Source of the DNA: Micromonospora sp. H61
GTDB taxonomy: Bacteria; Actinomycetota; Actinomycetes; Mycobacteriales; Micromonosporaceae
Reading direction: 5' to 3'
NCBI RefSeq assembly: GCF_018070325.1
Contig: NZ_JAGPXY010000062.1
Location: forward strand, 1-40,935
Length of the DNA stretch: 40,935 nucleotides
Of the stretch, positions 19,086-28,815 are shown in pieces. Below the pieces are notes generated by a model that saw only the letters and a program-made list of their open reading frames with translations, made no database searches and had not been told where the DNA came from. The stretch's first letter is position 1; every line of letters begins with the position of its first letter. Position numbers and translations under genes: made by a program.

Positions 19086-20584
19086 GCCGCTCTCCAGAGT
19101 CTGATCGTGGCGTAGGACCGCCAGGGGCGCCAGCGCTCGGCGTACCTGTCGAGGGTTGGTGGGGTGTCGGGCAGGCCGAGCGCGGCGGCGCCGCGCCGGA
19201 CCGCGAGGTCGGAGCTGAGGAGGACGTCCGGGTCGCCGAAGGCGCGCATGGCCAGGTAGTTGGCGGTCCACGGGCCGATGCCGGGCAGCGCGAGCAGCCG
19301 CCGAACGGCCTCCTCCCGATTTACCCCGGCGGCGAGGTCGACAGACCCGTCCACAACGGCCCGAGCCAACCCCCGCAGAGCCTCCCGCCGCCCCACCGGC
19401 ATCCCGAACCCCGAGTCCGGCAGCGACAAAAGCTCCTCCGCGCTCAAAAACCCGCGCAGCTCACCCCCCTGCGGCCCCCCACCCCGTTGATCATGAAGTT
19501 GTTGTCCGGACACGCCGTCGTCGGTGGCAACAACTTCATGATCAACACGAGGGTGGGCGGTCAGGAGGCGGGTGAGGGTTGTTCTTGCGGACGTTACCGA
19601 GACCTGCTGGCCGATGATGGCGCGGACGGCCTGCTCGAAGCCGTCGACGACGCGGGGGACACGGATGCCGGGTTCGGCGGTGACCGCCGGGGCCAGCGCC
19701 GGGTCGGCGGCCAACGTGGCGTCGATTGCCGCCGGGTCCGCGTCCAGGTCGAGCAACCGGCGGCAGCGGGCCACCGCCGGCGCCAGGTCGCGCAGGTCGG
19801 CGAGCCGCAACGTCGCCGCCACGTGCCCGTCCGCCGGGGTCAGCGCCACCTGGCCGGTGCCGTGCGGCAACCGCAGACCCCGGTGGTACGTCCCGTCGCG
19901 GACCGCCTCCACGCCGGGCAGCGCCCGCACCGCGAGGAAGTCCAGCAGCGCCCGGGCGTGCAGCGGCGGGCGGTACGCCAGCCGGAGCGAGATGGTCCCC
20001 GCCCCGGCCGGCCCCTGCTGGCGGCCACGGGCCGTGCGCAGGTCCGACGGGGCGCTCGCGTACACCTCGCGAAGCGTGTCGTTGAACTGCCGCACGCTGC
20101 CGAAGCCGGCGGCGAACGCGATCTCGGCCATCGCCAGGTCGGTCGTCTCGATCAGGATCCGGGCGGTCTGGGCGCGTTGGGCCCGGGCCAGCGCGAGCGG
20201 CCCGGCGCCCATCTCGGCGCTCAACATCCGGTGCAGGTGCCGCTCGGTGTAGCCCAGCCGGGAGGCCAACCCCGGTACCCCGTCCCGGTCGACAACCCCG
20301 TCGGCGATCAGCCGCATCGCCCGACCGACCACGTCCGCGCGGACGTCCCAGAGCGGTGAGCCGGGCGCGGCGTCCGGCCGGCAGCGGCGGCAGGCGCGCA
20401 GCCCGGCGCCCTGCGCGGCGGCGGCGGACGGGAAGAATCGGACGTTCTGTCGCTTCGGCGTGATCGCCGGGCAGGACGGCCGGCAGTAGATCCCGGTGGA
20501 CGTCACACCGGTGTAGAACCAGCCGTCGAACCGCTGGTCACGGCTGTCCACGGCCCGGTAACACCGCTCGAAGTCCATCTCCAT
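19082..20584 (-). CDS. Ada-AlkA fusion: alkylation-response regulator and 3-methyladenine DNA glycosylase
   Basis: A 500-residue repair protein. Residues 1-80 are the Ada zinc domain with Cys34, Cys38, Cys65 and Cys68; 85-185 an AraC-type helix-turn-helix; 200-300 the AlkA N-domain; 310-500 the HhH-GPD glycosylase with FEQAVRAIIGQQVSV, LPGIGPWTANYLAMRAF (from 433) and catalytic Asp459 in SSDLAVRRG. It likely senses methyl phosphotriesters, activates this operon and excises alkylated bases. Between LLTAHP and LRGF the frame runs through a palindromic repeat (19486-19546) that adds about 20 residues at 347-366. The frame stays open, so it may still work. Confidence 0.92.
   Translation of the reverse strand: MEMDFERCYRAVDSRDQRFDGWFYTGVTSTGIYCRPSCPAITPKRQNVRFFPSAAAAQGAGLRACRRCRPDAAPGSPLWDVRADVVGRAMRLIADGVVDRDGVPGLASRLGYTERHLHRMLSAEMGAGPLALARAQRAQTARILIETTDLAMAEIAFAAGFGSVRQFNDTLREVYASAPSDLRTARGRQQGPAGAGTISLRLAYRPPLHARALLDFLAVRALPGVEAVRDGTYHRGLRLPHGTGQVALTPADGHVAATLRLADLRDLAPAVARCRRLLDLDADPAAIDATLAADPALAPAVTAEPGIRVPRVVDGFEQAVRAIIGQQVSVTSARTTLTRLLTAHPRVDHEVVATDDGVSGQQLHDQRGGGPQGGELRGFLSAEELLSLPDSGFGMPVGRREALRGLARAVVDGSVDLAAGVNREEAVRRLLALPGIGPWTANYLAMRAFGDPDVLLSSDLAVRRGAAALGLPDTPPTLDRYAERWRPWRSYATIRLWRAA
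19486..19546. repeat. Palindromic repeat element copy 1, inside the Ada-AlkA gene
   Basis: Arms GTTGATCATGAAGTTGTTG (19486-19504) and its exact complement (19528-19546) enclose a 23-base centre containing ACACGCCGT. The flanks CCCACCC (19478-19484) and GGGTGGG (19551-19557) also pair, with a small bulge. The arms and centre match the copy at the right window end. It is read in frame as protein. Confidence 0.85.
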
Positions 20585-20670
20585 GTCACCGATGATGCCC
20601 CGCTCGACCGGTCATCGGCTGGCGGGAATCGGACCTGGGTGTGCGCGGGGCCGCAGGACCCGCCTCCCGG

Positions 20671-22095
20671 TCAGCGGCGGCGTCGGTGCGGCTGACCGGA
20701 CCGGCCGGCGCGGGAGCCCTGACTGGTTCGCTCGGCCTGGCCGGCGGGGCTGGATCGGTTGCCCTGACCGGCGCGGTTGGCCTGGCCGGTCAGCAGGGCC
20801 GATCGGAACACACCGTCCGGGTCGTACCGCTTCCACAGCCGCCGGACCCGGGCCCCGGTCTCGCCCGGGTAGATCCGGGCGAACGCCGCCGGGTCGGGCC
20901 GGCTCTCGAAGTTGACGTACGCGCCGTCGGCGCGTGCCCCGGCGGCCCGCCACGCGGCGTTCAACGCGGCATCGGCCTGCGGCGGAAACACCGAGGCCAC
21001 GATCAGCGTGTCCTGGTGGCGATGCGGGTACGCGGTCGCGTCGGAGGCGACGTCGTTCACCGCTCCGCCCAACGAGCGGAGCTGGACCACCGCCCGCCCC
21101 GGCCCGGTCACCGCTCGCGTCACGGCCCGCGCCCCGGCGTCGTCCAGTGCGGTGAACAGACCGTTCGTGGTCGTGCCACGCTGCTGCCCGACGTTGGGGT
21201 TGAGGTGCGCGGTCGGTACCAGCGTCGGGTAGGGCAGCAGGTCGGTCCGGTGTTCGAGCACCTTGCCGATGGCGAGCAGCGGTTCCACCGCCGGTCGGGC
21301 CCGGCGCAGGCTCTCGGCGGCGACCACGGCGGTGATGGACATGAGGACCGATCGACCCTCCGCGAACACCACTGCGGCCGCTGACAACTCCCGTGGCGCC
21401 TGGGCGAGGTAGGTCGTCCACTCCCGGACGGTGCGACCGTCCGGATGCGCCTCGACGACCAGCTGCGCGACACCGACGTTGCGCTGCTCGGCCGCCTCGA
21501 TCTCGAAGGCCACCACGATGCCCGCGCCGGCCCCGGCGCCACGGACCAGCCAGAACAGCTCCGGCTCGTGGTGGGCGTCCGCGCGTACCAGCGTCCCGTC
21601 CGCCAGCACCACCTCGACGGCGCGGACCCGGTCGATGGTGAGGCCGTGGGCGCGGACCAGCCAGCCGACACCACCGCCGGTGGCAAGACCGCCGACGCCG
21701 ACGCCGCCGTAGTCACCCGAGCTGATCACCAGGCCGTACGGGGCCAGCGCCTTCGCCACGTTCGCCCAGCGCGCGCCGGCCTCGACCCGGACCAGGCCGG
21801 CCCGCTCGTCGATCACCTGAACCCGGTTGAGCATGGACAGGTCGATGACCACCCCGCCGTTGTTGGACGAGGCTCCGGACAGGCCGTGCCCGCCGCTGCG
21901 GACCGCGATGGGCAGCCGCTGCTCCCGCGCGTAGCGGAGCGCGTCGACCACCTGCGCGGTGGTCTTCGGCAGCAGGACCGCGGCCGGTGACGCCGACCTG
22001 GTGTACGTCGAGCGCAGTTGCGCGTACCGGCGGTCGCCGGGGGTGACGATCTGCCCCCGCAGGGAGTCGGGCACCCGGGCCATGGCGGTGCTCAT
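20671..22095 (-). CDS. FAD-binding oxidoreductase, berberine-bridge-enzyme type
   Basis: A 474-residue flavoprotein of the BBE/PCMH family. RSGGHGLSGASSNNGGVVIDLSMLN holds the His that usually binds FAD covalently; the second Cys of bicovalent members is replaced in GDYGGVGVGGLATGGG, so a single covalent bond is expected. The BBE C-terminal part YVNFESRP...RRLWKRYDPDGVFR is present. Members oxidise sugars, alcohols or alkaloid-like substrates; this one's substrate is unknown. The last 38 residues (from GQANRAGQGN) are a Gly/Gln/Ser/Arg-rich tail coded by imperfect repeats, not seen in the family as I know it. No signal peptide. Confidence 0.88.
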   Translation of the reverse strand: MSTAMARVPDSLRGQIVTPGDRRYAQLRSTYTRSASPAAVLLPKTTAQVVDALRYAREQRLPIAVRSGGHGLSGASSNNGGVVIDLSMLNRVQVIDERAGLVRVEAGARWANVAKALAPYGLVISSGDYGGVGVGGLATGGGVGWLVRAHGLTIDRVRAVEVVLADGTLVRADAHHEPELFWLVRGAGAGAGIVVAFEIEAAEQRNVGVAQLVVEAHPDGRTVREWTTYLAQAPRELSAAAVVFAEGRSVLMSITAVVAAESLRRARPAVEPLLAIGKVLEHRTDLLPYPTLVPTAHLNPNVGQQRGTTTNGLFTALDDAGARAVTRAVTGPGRAVVQLRSLGGAVNDVASDATAYPHRHQDTLIVASVFPPQADAALNAAWRAAGARADGAYVNFESRPDPAAFARIYPGETGARVRRLWKRYDPDGVFRSALLTGQANRAGQGNRSSPAGQAERTSQGSRAGRSGQPHRRRR

Positions 22096-22313
22096 CGTTG
22101 CCCCCGCAGCTCGCACCTCGGGTGTCCGGGATCGGTCATGGTCCAAGAATGAGCGGGCATGCCGGCCTCGACAAATTCGGTGGAGGGTCCCCTCCCGTCG
22201 GCGGGTTCGCACGGCGCTCGTCGGTACGGGGAGCGCCGGGCGAAGGTGACCGGAATCTCCTGGGTTGACCGGTCAGGCCGGGCCGGAAGAACCACCGACC
22301 TGACCGGGTCTGC

Positions 22314-22766
22314 TCAACGCGACGGGCTCGGCGAGGCAGTCGGGCGGCCCGGCACGCCGGGCGGGCCCGGCGGAGTCGACGGGGTTGGTGAGACCGTCGG
22401 GCGGCCCGGCACACCGGGCGGGCCCGGTGTGATTGACGGGTCCCCGGGCGCGCCCCCGGGGCTCGGTACGACCGTCGGCACCGTGGTGGGCGCGGACGGG
22501 GTGGGCACGGGTGGGCTGGGCACGGCCGCCGGACCGGCCGGGCTGGGCACAGCCGGGGGAGGCTCGTCCGAGCCGGTCGCGGCCAGGGCGAGCGGGGTGG
22601 CGATCAGGATCGCCGCCAGGGTGCTCACCGCCCCCACCGTCACCGTGACGCGGCGCCTGTTGCGCACCCGCCGTTCCGCTCGGCTCAACTGGTCATGCAC
22701 GATCGGTGCCTCCTCGGCCAGGTCGGTGAGGGTGGAGCGGATGAGGTGCTCGAAGGGTTCGGTCAT
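22314..22766 (-). CDS. Single-pass membrane protein with Pro-rich tail, probable sigma-factor partner
   Basis: A 150-residue protein. Residues 1-37 are cytoplasmic (MTEPFEHLIRSTLTDLAEEA, then basic RRVRNRRR), 38-63 a membrane helix, and 65-150 a Pro/Ser/Thr/Gly-rich outside tail with two copies of PGPPGVPGRPT. The repeats are also visible in DNA around 22338-22430. It overlaps the sigma-factor stop (ATGA), the usual position of an anti-sigma or accessory gene, but no zinc-binding HxxxCxxC motif is seen. Role as anti-sigma factor is inference. Confidence 0.72.
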   Translation of the reverse strand: MTEPFEHLIRSTLTDLAEEAPIVHDQLSRAERRVRNRRRVTVTVGAVSTLAAILIATPLALAATGSDEPPPAVPSPAGPAAVPSPPVPTPSAPTTVPTVVPSPGGAPGDPSITPGPPGVPGRPTVSPTPSTPPGPPGVPGRPTASPSPSR

Positions 22767-23296
22767 CGCCGTACCTCCAGCCTGTCGACGTCCGGCAGCA
22801 GGTCGCGCAGTCGCTTCACCGCTCGATGGGTACGGCTGCGTACGGTCCCCACCGAGCAGCCCAGCAGCTCGGCCACCCGGGCTTCGGGCAGGTCCTCGTA
22901 GTAGCGGAGAACCACCACCGCGCGCTGTGCCGGTGGCAGGTGACGCAGCGCGGCCCGCATCGCCAGCCGCACGTCGGTGCCGCCGCTCGGGTCGCCGCCG
23001 ACCGGTTCGTCGGCCGGGTTGAGCGGTGTCTCCCGCCACCGGCGCAGTCGCCGCCACCAGCTGATCTGCTCGCGGTACATCACCACCCGCAGGTAGCCCT
23101 CGGGATCGGCGTGCCGAATGGTTCCCCACTTCGGGATGGTCCGCGCCAACGCCGACTGGAACAGGTCCTCGGCGGCGTTGCGGTCCCCGGTCAGCAGGTA
23201 CGCGACCCGCATCAGCGCCGGAGTCCGGCTGCCGACGAACTCGGCCAGCCGCGCGCGCTCGTCCTCGTCCACCCACCACCCCCGTTTCGTTGTCAC
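22763..23296 (-). CDS. SigE-family RNA polymerase sigma factor
   Basis: A 177-residue sigma-70 factor with only regions 2 and 4. Region 2: RTPALMRVAYLLTGDRNAAEDLFQSALARTIPKW and PEGYLRVVMYREQISWWRR. Region 4: LPPAQRAVVVLRYYEDLPEARVAELLGCSVGTVRSRTHRAVKRLRD. This matches the actinobacterial SigE subfamily that directs small stress regulons. GTG at 23296 is the only family-compatible start I see. It is coupled to the downstream membrane protein. Confidence 0.92.
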   Translation of the reverse strand: MTTKRGWWVDEDERARLAEFVGSRTPALMRVAYLLTGDRNAAEDLFQSALARTIPKWGTIRHADPEGYLRVVMYREQISWWRRLRRWRETPLNPADEPVGGDPSGGTDVRLAMRAALRHLPPAQRAVVVLRYYEDLPEARVAELLGCSVGTVRSRTHRAVKRLRDLLPDVDRLEVRR

Positions 23297-23411
23297 AGAT
23301 ACAGACGTCCCAGGTCATCGTCGCTATCCACGATCGGTGGGGTTTTCGGCCCGAAAGTGTCGGTCGTGCCGGGTAGCGTCCGGCCACCAACTGAAGAAGG
23401 GGTGCGGCGAA

Positions 23412-23915
23412 ATGACGAGCGTGGCGGGTTGGGCGGCGGCGTCGACACCGGGTGCGTTCCCGCCGCTGCCCCGCGCGGTGGCGCAGTCCTTCTATCGCCG
23501 GATGCGGGCCGTCGCGCCGGCAGCCGTGGGCGCCATCGAACGGGACCGGGCGGGCAACCCGGAGCGGAGCTTCCCCGACACGGCCTGCGGCCGGTTGGCC
23601 GGCTCCCTCGACGACGCGGGCCTGCGGGCGCTCGGGATGTGGACGCACCACTGGTGCATGCGCTTCTACGACGACGACACGAGTGTCGGTCGGCGATTGA
23701 TCCGCGAGATCGCCGCGCGGCCGGGGCTGGGCTGGACGGCCGACGAGGTGCGTTGGATGCTGCGCGAGTCGGTCTCGGTCGGGCCGGCCGCCGCCGACCG
23801 GTTCACCCTGCCCCGCGCCGCTGCCGGGCAACTGCCCCCGGCCGACCGTCGGGCCCTGGGTCATTGGCCCGAGGTCGAGGTTCCCCGCCAACGGCGGCCC
23901 GACCAGTCTGGTTGA
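23412..23915 (+). CDS. Hypothetical protein
   Basis: A 167-residue soluble protein that I cannot place in a family. It is rich in Ala, Arg and Trp, with THHWCMRFYDDDTS (about residues 78-91) and EVRWMLRES as its most distinctive stretches, and no signal or membrane helix. The ATG at 23412 follows AAGGGG; a TAGCGT -10-like box lies at 23374-23379. It diverges from the sigma-factor gene, so it may belong to its regulon, but nothing in the sequence proves that. Confidence 0.7.
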   Translation: MTSVAGWAAASTPGAFPPLPRAVAQSFYRRMRAVAPAAVGAIERDRAGNPERSFPDTACGRLAGSLDDAGLRALGMWTHHWCMRFYDDDTSVGRRLIREIAARPGLGWTADEVRWMLRESVSVGPAAADRFTLPRAAAGQLPPADRRALGHWPEVEVPRQRRPDQSG

Positions 23916-24036
23916 TCACCAGCCTGGCGGGGCCCGACCCGTTGCCCGCCGGCGGCGGGTCGGGCCCGCACCGAGCGGGCGGAAGACCGGCTGCGGCAGG
24001 ATGGACGCCGCACCGCCCCGACGGAAGGACGCTCCG

Positions 24037-24771
24037 ATGCCCGCCAGCGAACCGACCATCATCGCCACCAGCATGGGCTTCTTCCGGGGCGACCGCGGGC
24101 CCTACGACCTGCGCCCCAGCCCGGTCTTCGAGCTGGCGGCCGAGTTGGCCGAGGCCGGCCCGCAGCCACGGGTCTGCTACCTCGGGCAGGCCGTGGGCGA
24201 CCAGCCCACCTCGCTGACCGCCGTCTACGGCGCGTTCGCCGACACCCGGTTCCGGCTGTCACACCTCGCCCTGTTCCCGATGCCCAACGTCGAGGACGTC
24301 CGCGCCCACCTGCTCGCCCAGGACGTGATCTGGGTCGGCGGTGGCAGCGTGGCCAATCTGGTCGCGGTGTGGCGGGTGCACGGGCTCGACGAGATCCTGC
24401 ACGAGTGCTGGCAGGCCGGCGTGGTGCTGGCCGGCGTCTCCGCCGGCTCGATCTGCTGGCATGTCGGCGGTGCCACCGACAGCTTCGGCCCCCGGCTGCG
24501 CGGCTTCACCGAGGGCCTGGCCTGGCTGCCGTACGGCAACGGGGTGCACTACGACAGCGAGGGCCAGCGCCGCCCGCTCATGCACGAGCTGGTTGGCGAC
24601 GGCACGCTCCCCACCAGCCACTGCACCGACGACGGCGTCGGCCTGGTCTACCGGGGCACCCGGCTGGTCGAGGCAATCGCGGACCGCGAGGGCGTCTCGG
24701 CGTACGAGGTCAGCCGCGGCGCGGACGGCAGCGTACGGGAGGCGGTCATCGCCCCCCGCCTGCTCGGCTGA
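24037..24771 (+). CDS. Peptidase E-like protein (family S51, GATase1-like fold)
   Basis: A 244-residue Ser peptidase-like protein. The family core is present: DVIWVGGGSVANLVAVWRVHGLDEIL followed by the nucleophile motif GVSAGSICWHVGG, where the Ser replaces the Cys of glutamine amidotransferases. Peptidase E cleaves Asp-X dipeptides; the longer C-terminal part here (HYDSEGQRRPLMHELV, CTDDGVGLVY) fits the broader cyanophycinase/peptidase E group, so the exact substrate is unsure. GGAAGG lies upstream of the ATG. It converges on an exonuclease gene with 3 bases between the stops. Confidence 0.88.
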   Translation: MPASEPTIIATSMGFFRGDRGPYDLRPSPVFELAAELAEAGPQPRVCYLGQAVGDQPTSLTAVYGAFADTRFRLSHLALFPMPNVEDVRAHLLAQDVIWVGGGSVANLVAVWRVHGLDEILHECWQAGVVLAGVSAGSICWHVGGATDSFGPRLRGFTEGLAWLPYGNGVHYDSEGQRRPLMHELVGDGTLPTSHCTDDGVGLVYRGTRLVEAIADREGVSAYEVSRGADGSVREAVIAPRLLG

Positions 24772-24774
24772 GCG

Positions 24775-25341
24775 TCACGCCTCGTCGACGGCCTGCCGGC
24801 GCAGCACCGCGTCGAAGACCTGGGCCAGCTCGGCGGCGTCCTCCCCGGCGTGGTGCGTGTGCGGCATGTCGTGCAGGCCCAGCTCGTGCTTGATCGTGCC
24901 CTGGCGGGTCTGGGCCCACTCGCTGCCGGTCAACCCCATCCAGTAGCTGCGGAGATCAACACCAGAGCCGGTCGCGCCGAACGGGCTGTGCCCGACGAAG
25001 CGGACGAAGTACCAGTGCACGAACATGCCGTCCCAGACGGCCGGGGCGGCGAGGAAGACCGGACGGCCGACCCGGCGCAGCCCGTTGACCCAGGCCGCCG
25101 CGGCGGACATCGCCTCCTGCGCGGTGGGCGCCTCCCGCAGCAGCCGGTCCCGGTCCAGGCCGGAGACGGCCAACGCCGCCGGAACGAACTCGTCGGAGAT
25201 GGGACGCAACTCGGTGTAGAAGGTCAGGTCGGGGCGGCCGGTCACGGCCATGCCCAGCGAGATCATGCTGTACGGCCCGGGGATCGGCCCGTCCGCCTCC
25301 ACATCGACGGCGATATACAGCTCGGGCAACGTCGAGGTCAT
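24775..25341 (-). CDS. DEDDh 3'-5' exonuclease family protein
   Basis: A 188-residue DnaQ-like nuclease domain protein. Motif I is AVDVEADGPIPG (Asp and Glu ligands), the second acidic residue is in AVWDGMFVHWYF, and motif III HHAGEDAAELAQVF gives the H-x4-D of the DEDDh class. The fold and length match stand-alone exonucleases of the RNase T/DnaQ type in actinobacteria. Substrate (DNA or RNA) is not clear. The ATG follows a strong GGAGGTGGG. Confidence 0.85.
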   Translation of the reverse strand: MTSTLPELYIAVDVEADGPIPGPYSMISLGMAVTGRPDLTFYTELRPISDEFVPAALAVSGLDRDRLLREAPTAQEAMSAAAAWVNGLRRVGRPVFLAAPAVWDGMFVHWYFVRFVGHSPFGATGSGVDLRSYWMGLTGSEWAQTRQGTIKHELGLHDMPHTHHAGEDAAELAQVFDAVLRRQAVDEA

Positions 25342-25470
25342 CCCACCTCCAGCAGCGGAACATCGAACCGGGAGACTAGCAACGCCCGACCGGGCCCGGT
25401 GGGAGCGACGATCGACCACCGGCGCGGCGCCGAATCGGAGCCGCCTGGACCGGCCCGGCCGGGACCGGCG

Positions 25471-25476
25471 TAAGCT
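25471..25476 (+). promoter_or_regulatory. -10 box for leaderless ychF
   Basis: TAAGCT stands 8 bases before the GTG at 25485, with no ribosome site between. Confidence 0.45.
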
Positions 25477-25484
25477 GGCCCGTC

Positions 25485-26559
<1,075 letters not shown>

Positions 26560-26570
<11 letters not shown>

Positions 26571-27261
26571 ATCCGGCCTGTTCCCGGAGGTCAGGCGATT
26601 GAATCGTTGCCCGGGGGCACGTCGGGGGCACACCCCACGCGTCATCGACGGCGCGGCGGGTGCGTTCCTCCGAGTCCAACATCAGGTGGCCGTACGTCGA
26701 CAGGACCAAGGTTGCGTTCTCCTGCCCCAAACGCTCGGCGACCACGATGACCGACTCGCCCTGCATCAGCGGGACCGCCGCGTAGTGGTGCCGCAGGTCG
26801 TGACTCGTGGTGCCCTTGGGTAGCGAGGCCCGCTCGACGGCCGCCGAGAAAATCCGCGAGCCGTAGTAGTCGTGTCGGTAGGGGCCGGCGAAGCGGGTGG
26901 TGAACATGGTGCCGTCGGCAGCCGGCGGGAACTGCGCCGAGTGCTCGCGGATGGCGGTCGCCACCACTGGGGGAGCGGGATGGTTCGGCGCGATCGGCGT
27001 GTCTTCGGCTCGGTGCGCAGCTTGGACTGTGGCGCGAACTGCCATTCGATCCGAACTGTCCGGCCAACGTGGTCCACATCCTGGACGCGCAGTGCGAGCA
27101 GCTCGCCGAGGCGCAGCCCGAGGCCGGCTTGCACGATCACCATGGCCCGGTTGCCAGCGGGCATTGCGGCGGCCAGGGCGCGGACCTGATCGACGGTGAG
27201 AGGCACGATGCGTTCCCGGTGGGCTGACGGCAGGCTAATTCTCACCACGGGAGAGCGACCG
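26560..27261 (-). pseudogene. Tyrosine integrase, frameshifted and N-terminally truncated
   Basis: Catalytic domain of a site-specific tyrosine recombinase in two frames. The upstream part has RERIVPLTVDQVRALAAAMP and the first catalytic Arg in GLGLRLGELLALRVQDVD, then PKTRRSRRTIPLP. The downstream part continues VVATAIREHSAQ, HDLRHHYA (His and second Arg) and RLGQENATLVLSTYGHLM with the Tyr nucleophile. The switch occurs at the five-G run 26969-26973, a one-base slip. The N-terminal arm-binding and SAM-like domains are missing. The gene runs into the attachment core, as normal for such elements. It could be a sequencing slip, but the truncation would remain. Confidence 0.85.
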
Positions 27262-27775
27262 ACAAGGCGGCCCGAGACGGGCCGCACGCGCCGCCGCCTG
27301 GGCGCGCGTCCGTCGCTCCGCTGGCGCTCCGACTCCGGCCACGCAGGACGCCGGGCGGCTGGCGCGGAGAGCGGTAAGCCCGGGGCCGCCGCAGACGGTG
27401 GGGCCGAGGGTGGTTGAGGTTGGTGGGCCGGCAGCCGGCCGGGCCGCGCCCCGAGCGGCGCGGCGCAGGAAAGGGCGCGCCGGGTCCGTGCGGCGGGTCG
27501 CGGCGGCGGGTGGGTCGCGGTGACCGCGCTCCGGCGGGGGCGCAACGACTCCGAGATGGTCGGGGGTCCGTCGGCGGGTTGCGGTCCGTGGGTGGTTGCG
27601 CAGGGCCATCCCGCCAGCCGTCGACCCGGGCGAGCCGAGCAGACCGCCACCCGGCCCGCCAGCGTCCGTACGTGCGCCAAGGCCGTCTTGACGTGGCGGA
27701 CCGGGCGGCGGCCCGCTCCCCAATAGGGCGGGTCGGCGGCAGACGGGATGGCAGCACTGAATGGTGCTGTTGCGA
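27262..27775. other. GC-rich stretch without a recognisable gene
   Basis: About 510 bases of very high GC between the integrase remnant and the AT-richer cargo. Open frames exist on both strands but give Arg/Pro/Ala-rich translations with no family character. It may be the decayed N-terminal part of the integrase and lost xis or replication genes. I see no supported feature in it. Confidence 0.5.
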
Positions 27776-28621
27776 TTACTGAGACTGGTCTTGAACCTTC
27801 ATCCACAAACGGACTCGTCCGTCGATGCGTGGATTTGATGACGCTTCGCCCAGTATCTTGGCACGTTCGCTTCTCCACCAGTCATGCCGCTGAGCCAGAT
27901 CGTCCGTGAATAGGAACACCTGACCGCCGCCGAATAAGCAACCTCCGCGTATCTCCTTCAATAGGTCGGTCTGAACTTCCCGTGAATTGTGATACGCCTT
28001 GGCTATCTCAATGTCGATGACAAACAAATCATACTGGTGGCGATGGAAAATGGCGCGTCCAGTTTCGGGCGAGAAGCCGCGAAGTCCAGCAACCCCCTCG
28101 CCCTTGCCGAGGTCATCCGAGGAGTGAATCAAGCTACGTCCGGCCAGGTACCAATCGCTCAGGGCGGCCACGTCTGAGGGCGCGTATAGAGCCCTATCTA
28201 GCCACTCGTCGATGTGCTCAAGGCTGTTTCTGATTCTGCCTAAATCGTAGAGTGGGTAGTCCTCATTGTCGGGGAGCGCGAGTAACCGACGCAGTTCCTT
28301 GATACGAGTCTTCTTGGCCTCCTTAGCCAACTTCTTGGCCTGACCGTTGGTGCCTGGCCATCCTTCCGCTTTTGGATCCTGGCCGTAGGTCACCATCCTG
28401 CTCACGATTATCCCGGCAAACATCGCTGCTTGAATATTCTTCCATGCGTCAGCGTTGCTTCCGGCGGTGGCGGCGTCGACTGCCGACTCGAAGGAGTCGT
28501 TAAAGATTTTCGCTTGACGCTCGATCTCGATCAGATAAAAGAGCAGTTTGAGGTTTTGTGTGGAGGTGTCATCGGCACCCTTAATTGATTGGACTGGAAT
28601 TGGCCGCTGCTCCATCACCAT
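27776..28621 (-). CDS. HEPN-motif protein, candidate RNase of a defence or toxin module
   Basis: A 281-residue helical protein from a markedly AT-richer block. Residues 20-145 form predicted helices (NLKLLFYLIEIERQAKIFNDSFESAV, AWKNIQAAMFAGIIVSRMV) ending in RNSLEH (131-136), which fits the HEPN ribonuclease signature R-polar-x3-H. The C-terminal 130 residues (YDLFVIDIEIAKAYHNSREV, FTDDLAQRHDWW) are unrecognised. GAGGTG precedes the ATG at 28621. It lies in the island on the same strand as a nuclease-like gene. HEPN proteins commonly cut RNA in abortive infection; that role here is inference from motif and context. Confidence 0.68.
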   Translation of the reverse strand: MVMEQRPIPVQSIKGADDTSTQNLKLLFYLIEIERQAKIFNDSFESAVDAATAGSNADAWKNIQAAMFAGIIVSRMVTYGQDPKAEGWPGTNGQAKKLAKEAKKTRIKELRRLLALPDNEDYPLYDLGRIRNSLEHIDEWLDRALYAPSDVAALSDWYLAGRSLIHSSDDLGKGEGVAGLRGFSPETGRAIFHRHQYDLFVIDIEIAKAYHNSREVQTDLLKEIRGGCLFGGGQVFLFTDDLAQRHDWWRSERAKILGEASSNPRIDGRVRLWMKVQDQSQ

Positions 28622-28666
28622 GCCATCACCTCAGCCGTGGTCCTTCGACCGTCCAGGTGCCTGTGC

Positions 28667-28720
28667 CCGTAGCGTGCCCGATGCAGCGGTCAATCCCGCG
28701 TAGCGATGGGCATGCTACGG
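28667..28720. repeat. Imperfect inverted repeat upstream of the HEPN gene
   Basis: CCGTAGCGTGCCC (28667-28679) and GGGCATGCTACGG (28708-28720) pair at 12 of 13 positions around a 28-base loop that holds a second CGTAGC. It lies 46 bases upstream of the HEPN start and could be an operator or an RNA hairpin ending the upstream gene. Confidence 0.4.
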
Positions 28721-28815
28721 ACTACGTCGACACGCTCCGTGTTCATTGAATTCCAGGATGCCGCTACAGGGCGTGCAGATCAACCCGATTCCCAAGCTGA
28801 GCGTGGGCCGCTGCC

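Noticed and set aside
26571..26640. A tRNA gene as the integration site next to the integrase
   Set aside because: No cloverleaf could be folded; the repeated core is the ychF end itself.
27414..27782. Plus-strand ORF in the GC-rich gap of the island
   Set aside because: Arg/Gly/Pro-rich translation without motifs or start signal; equally long frames exist on the other strand.
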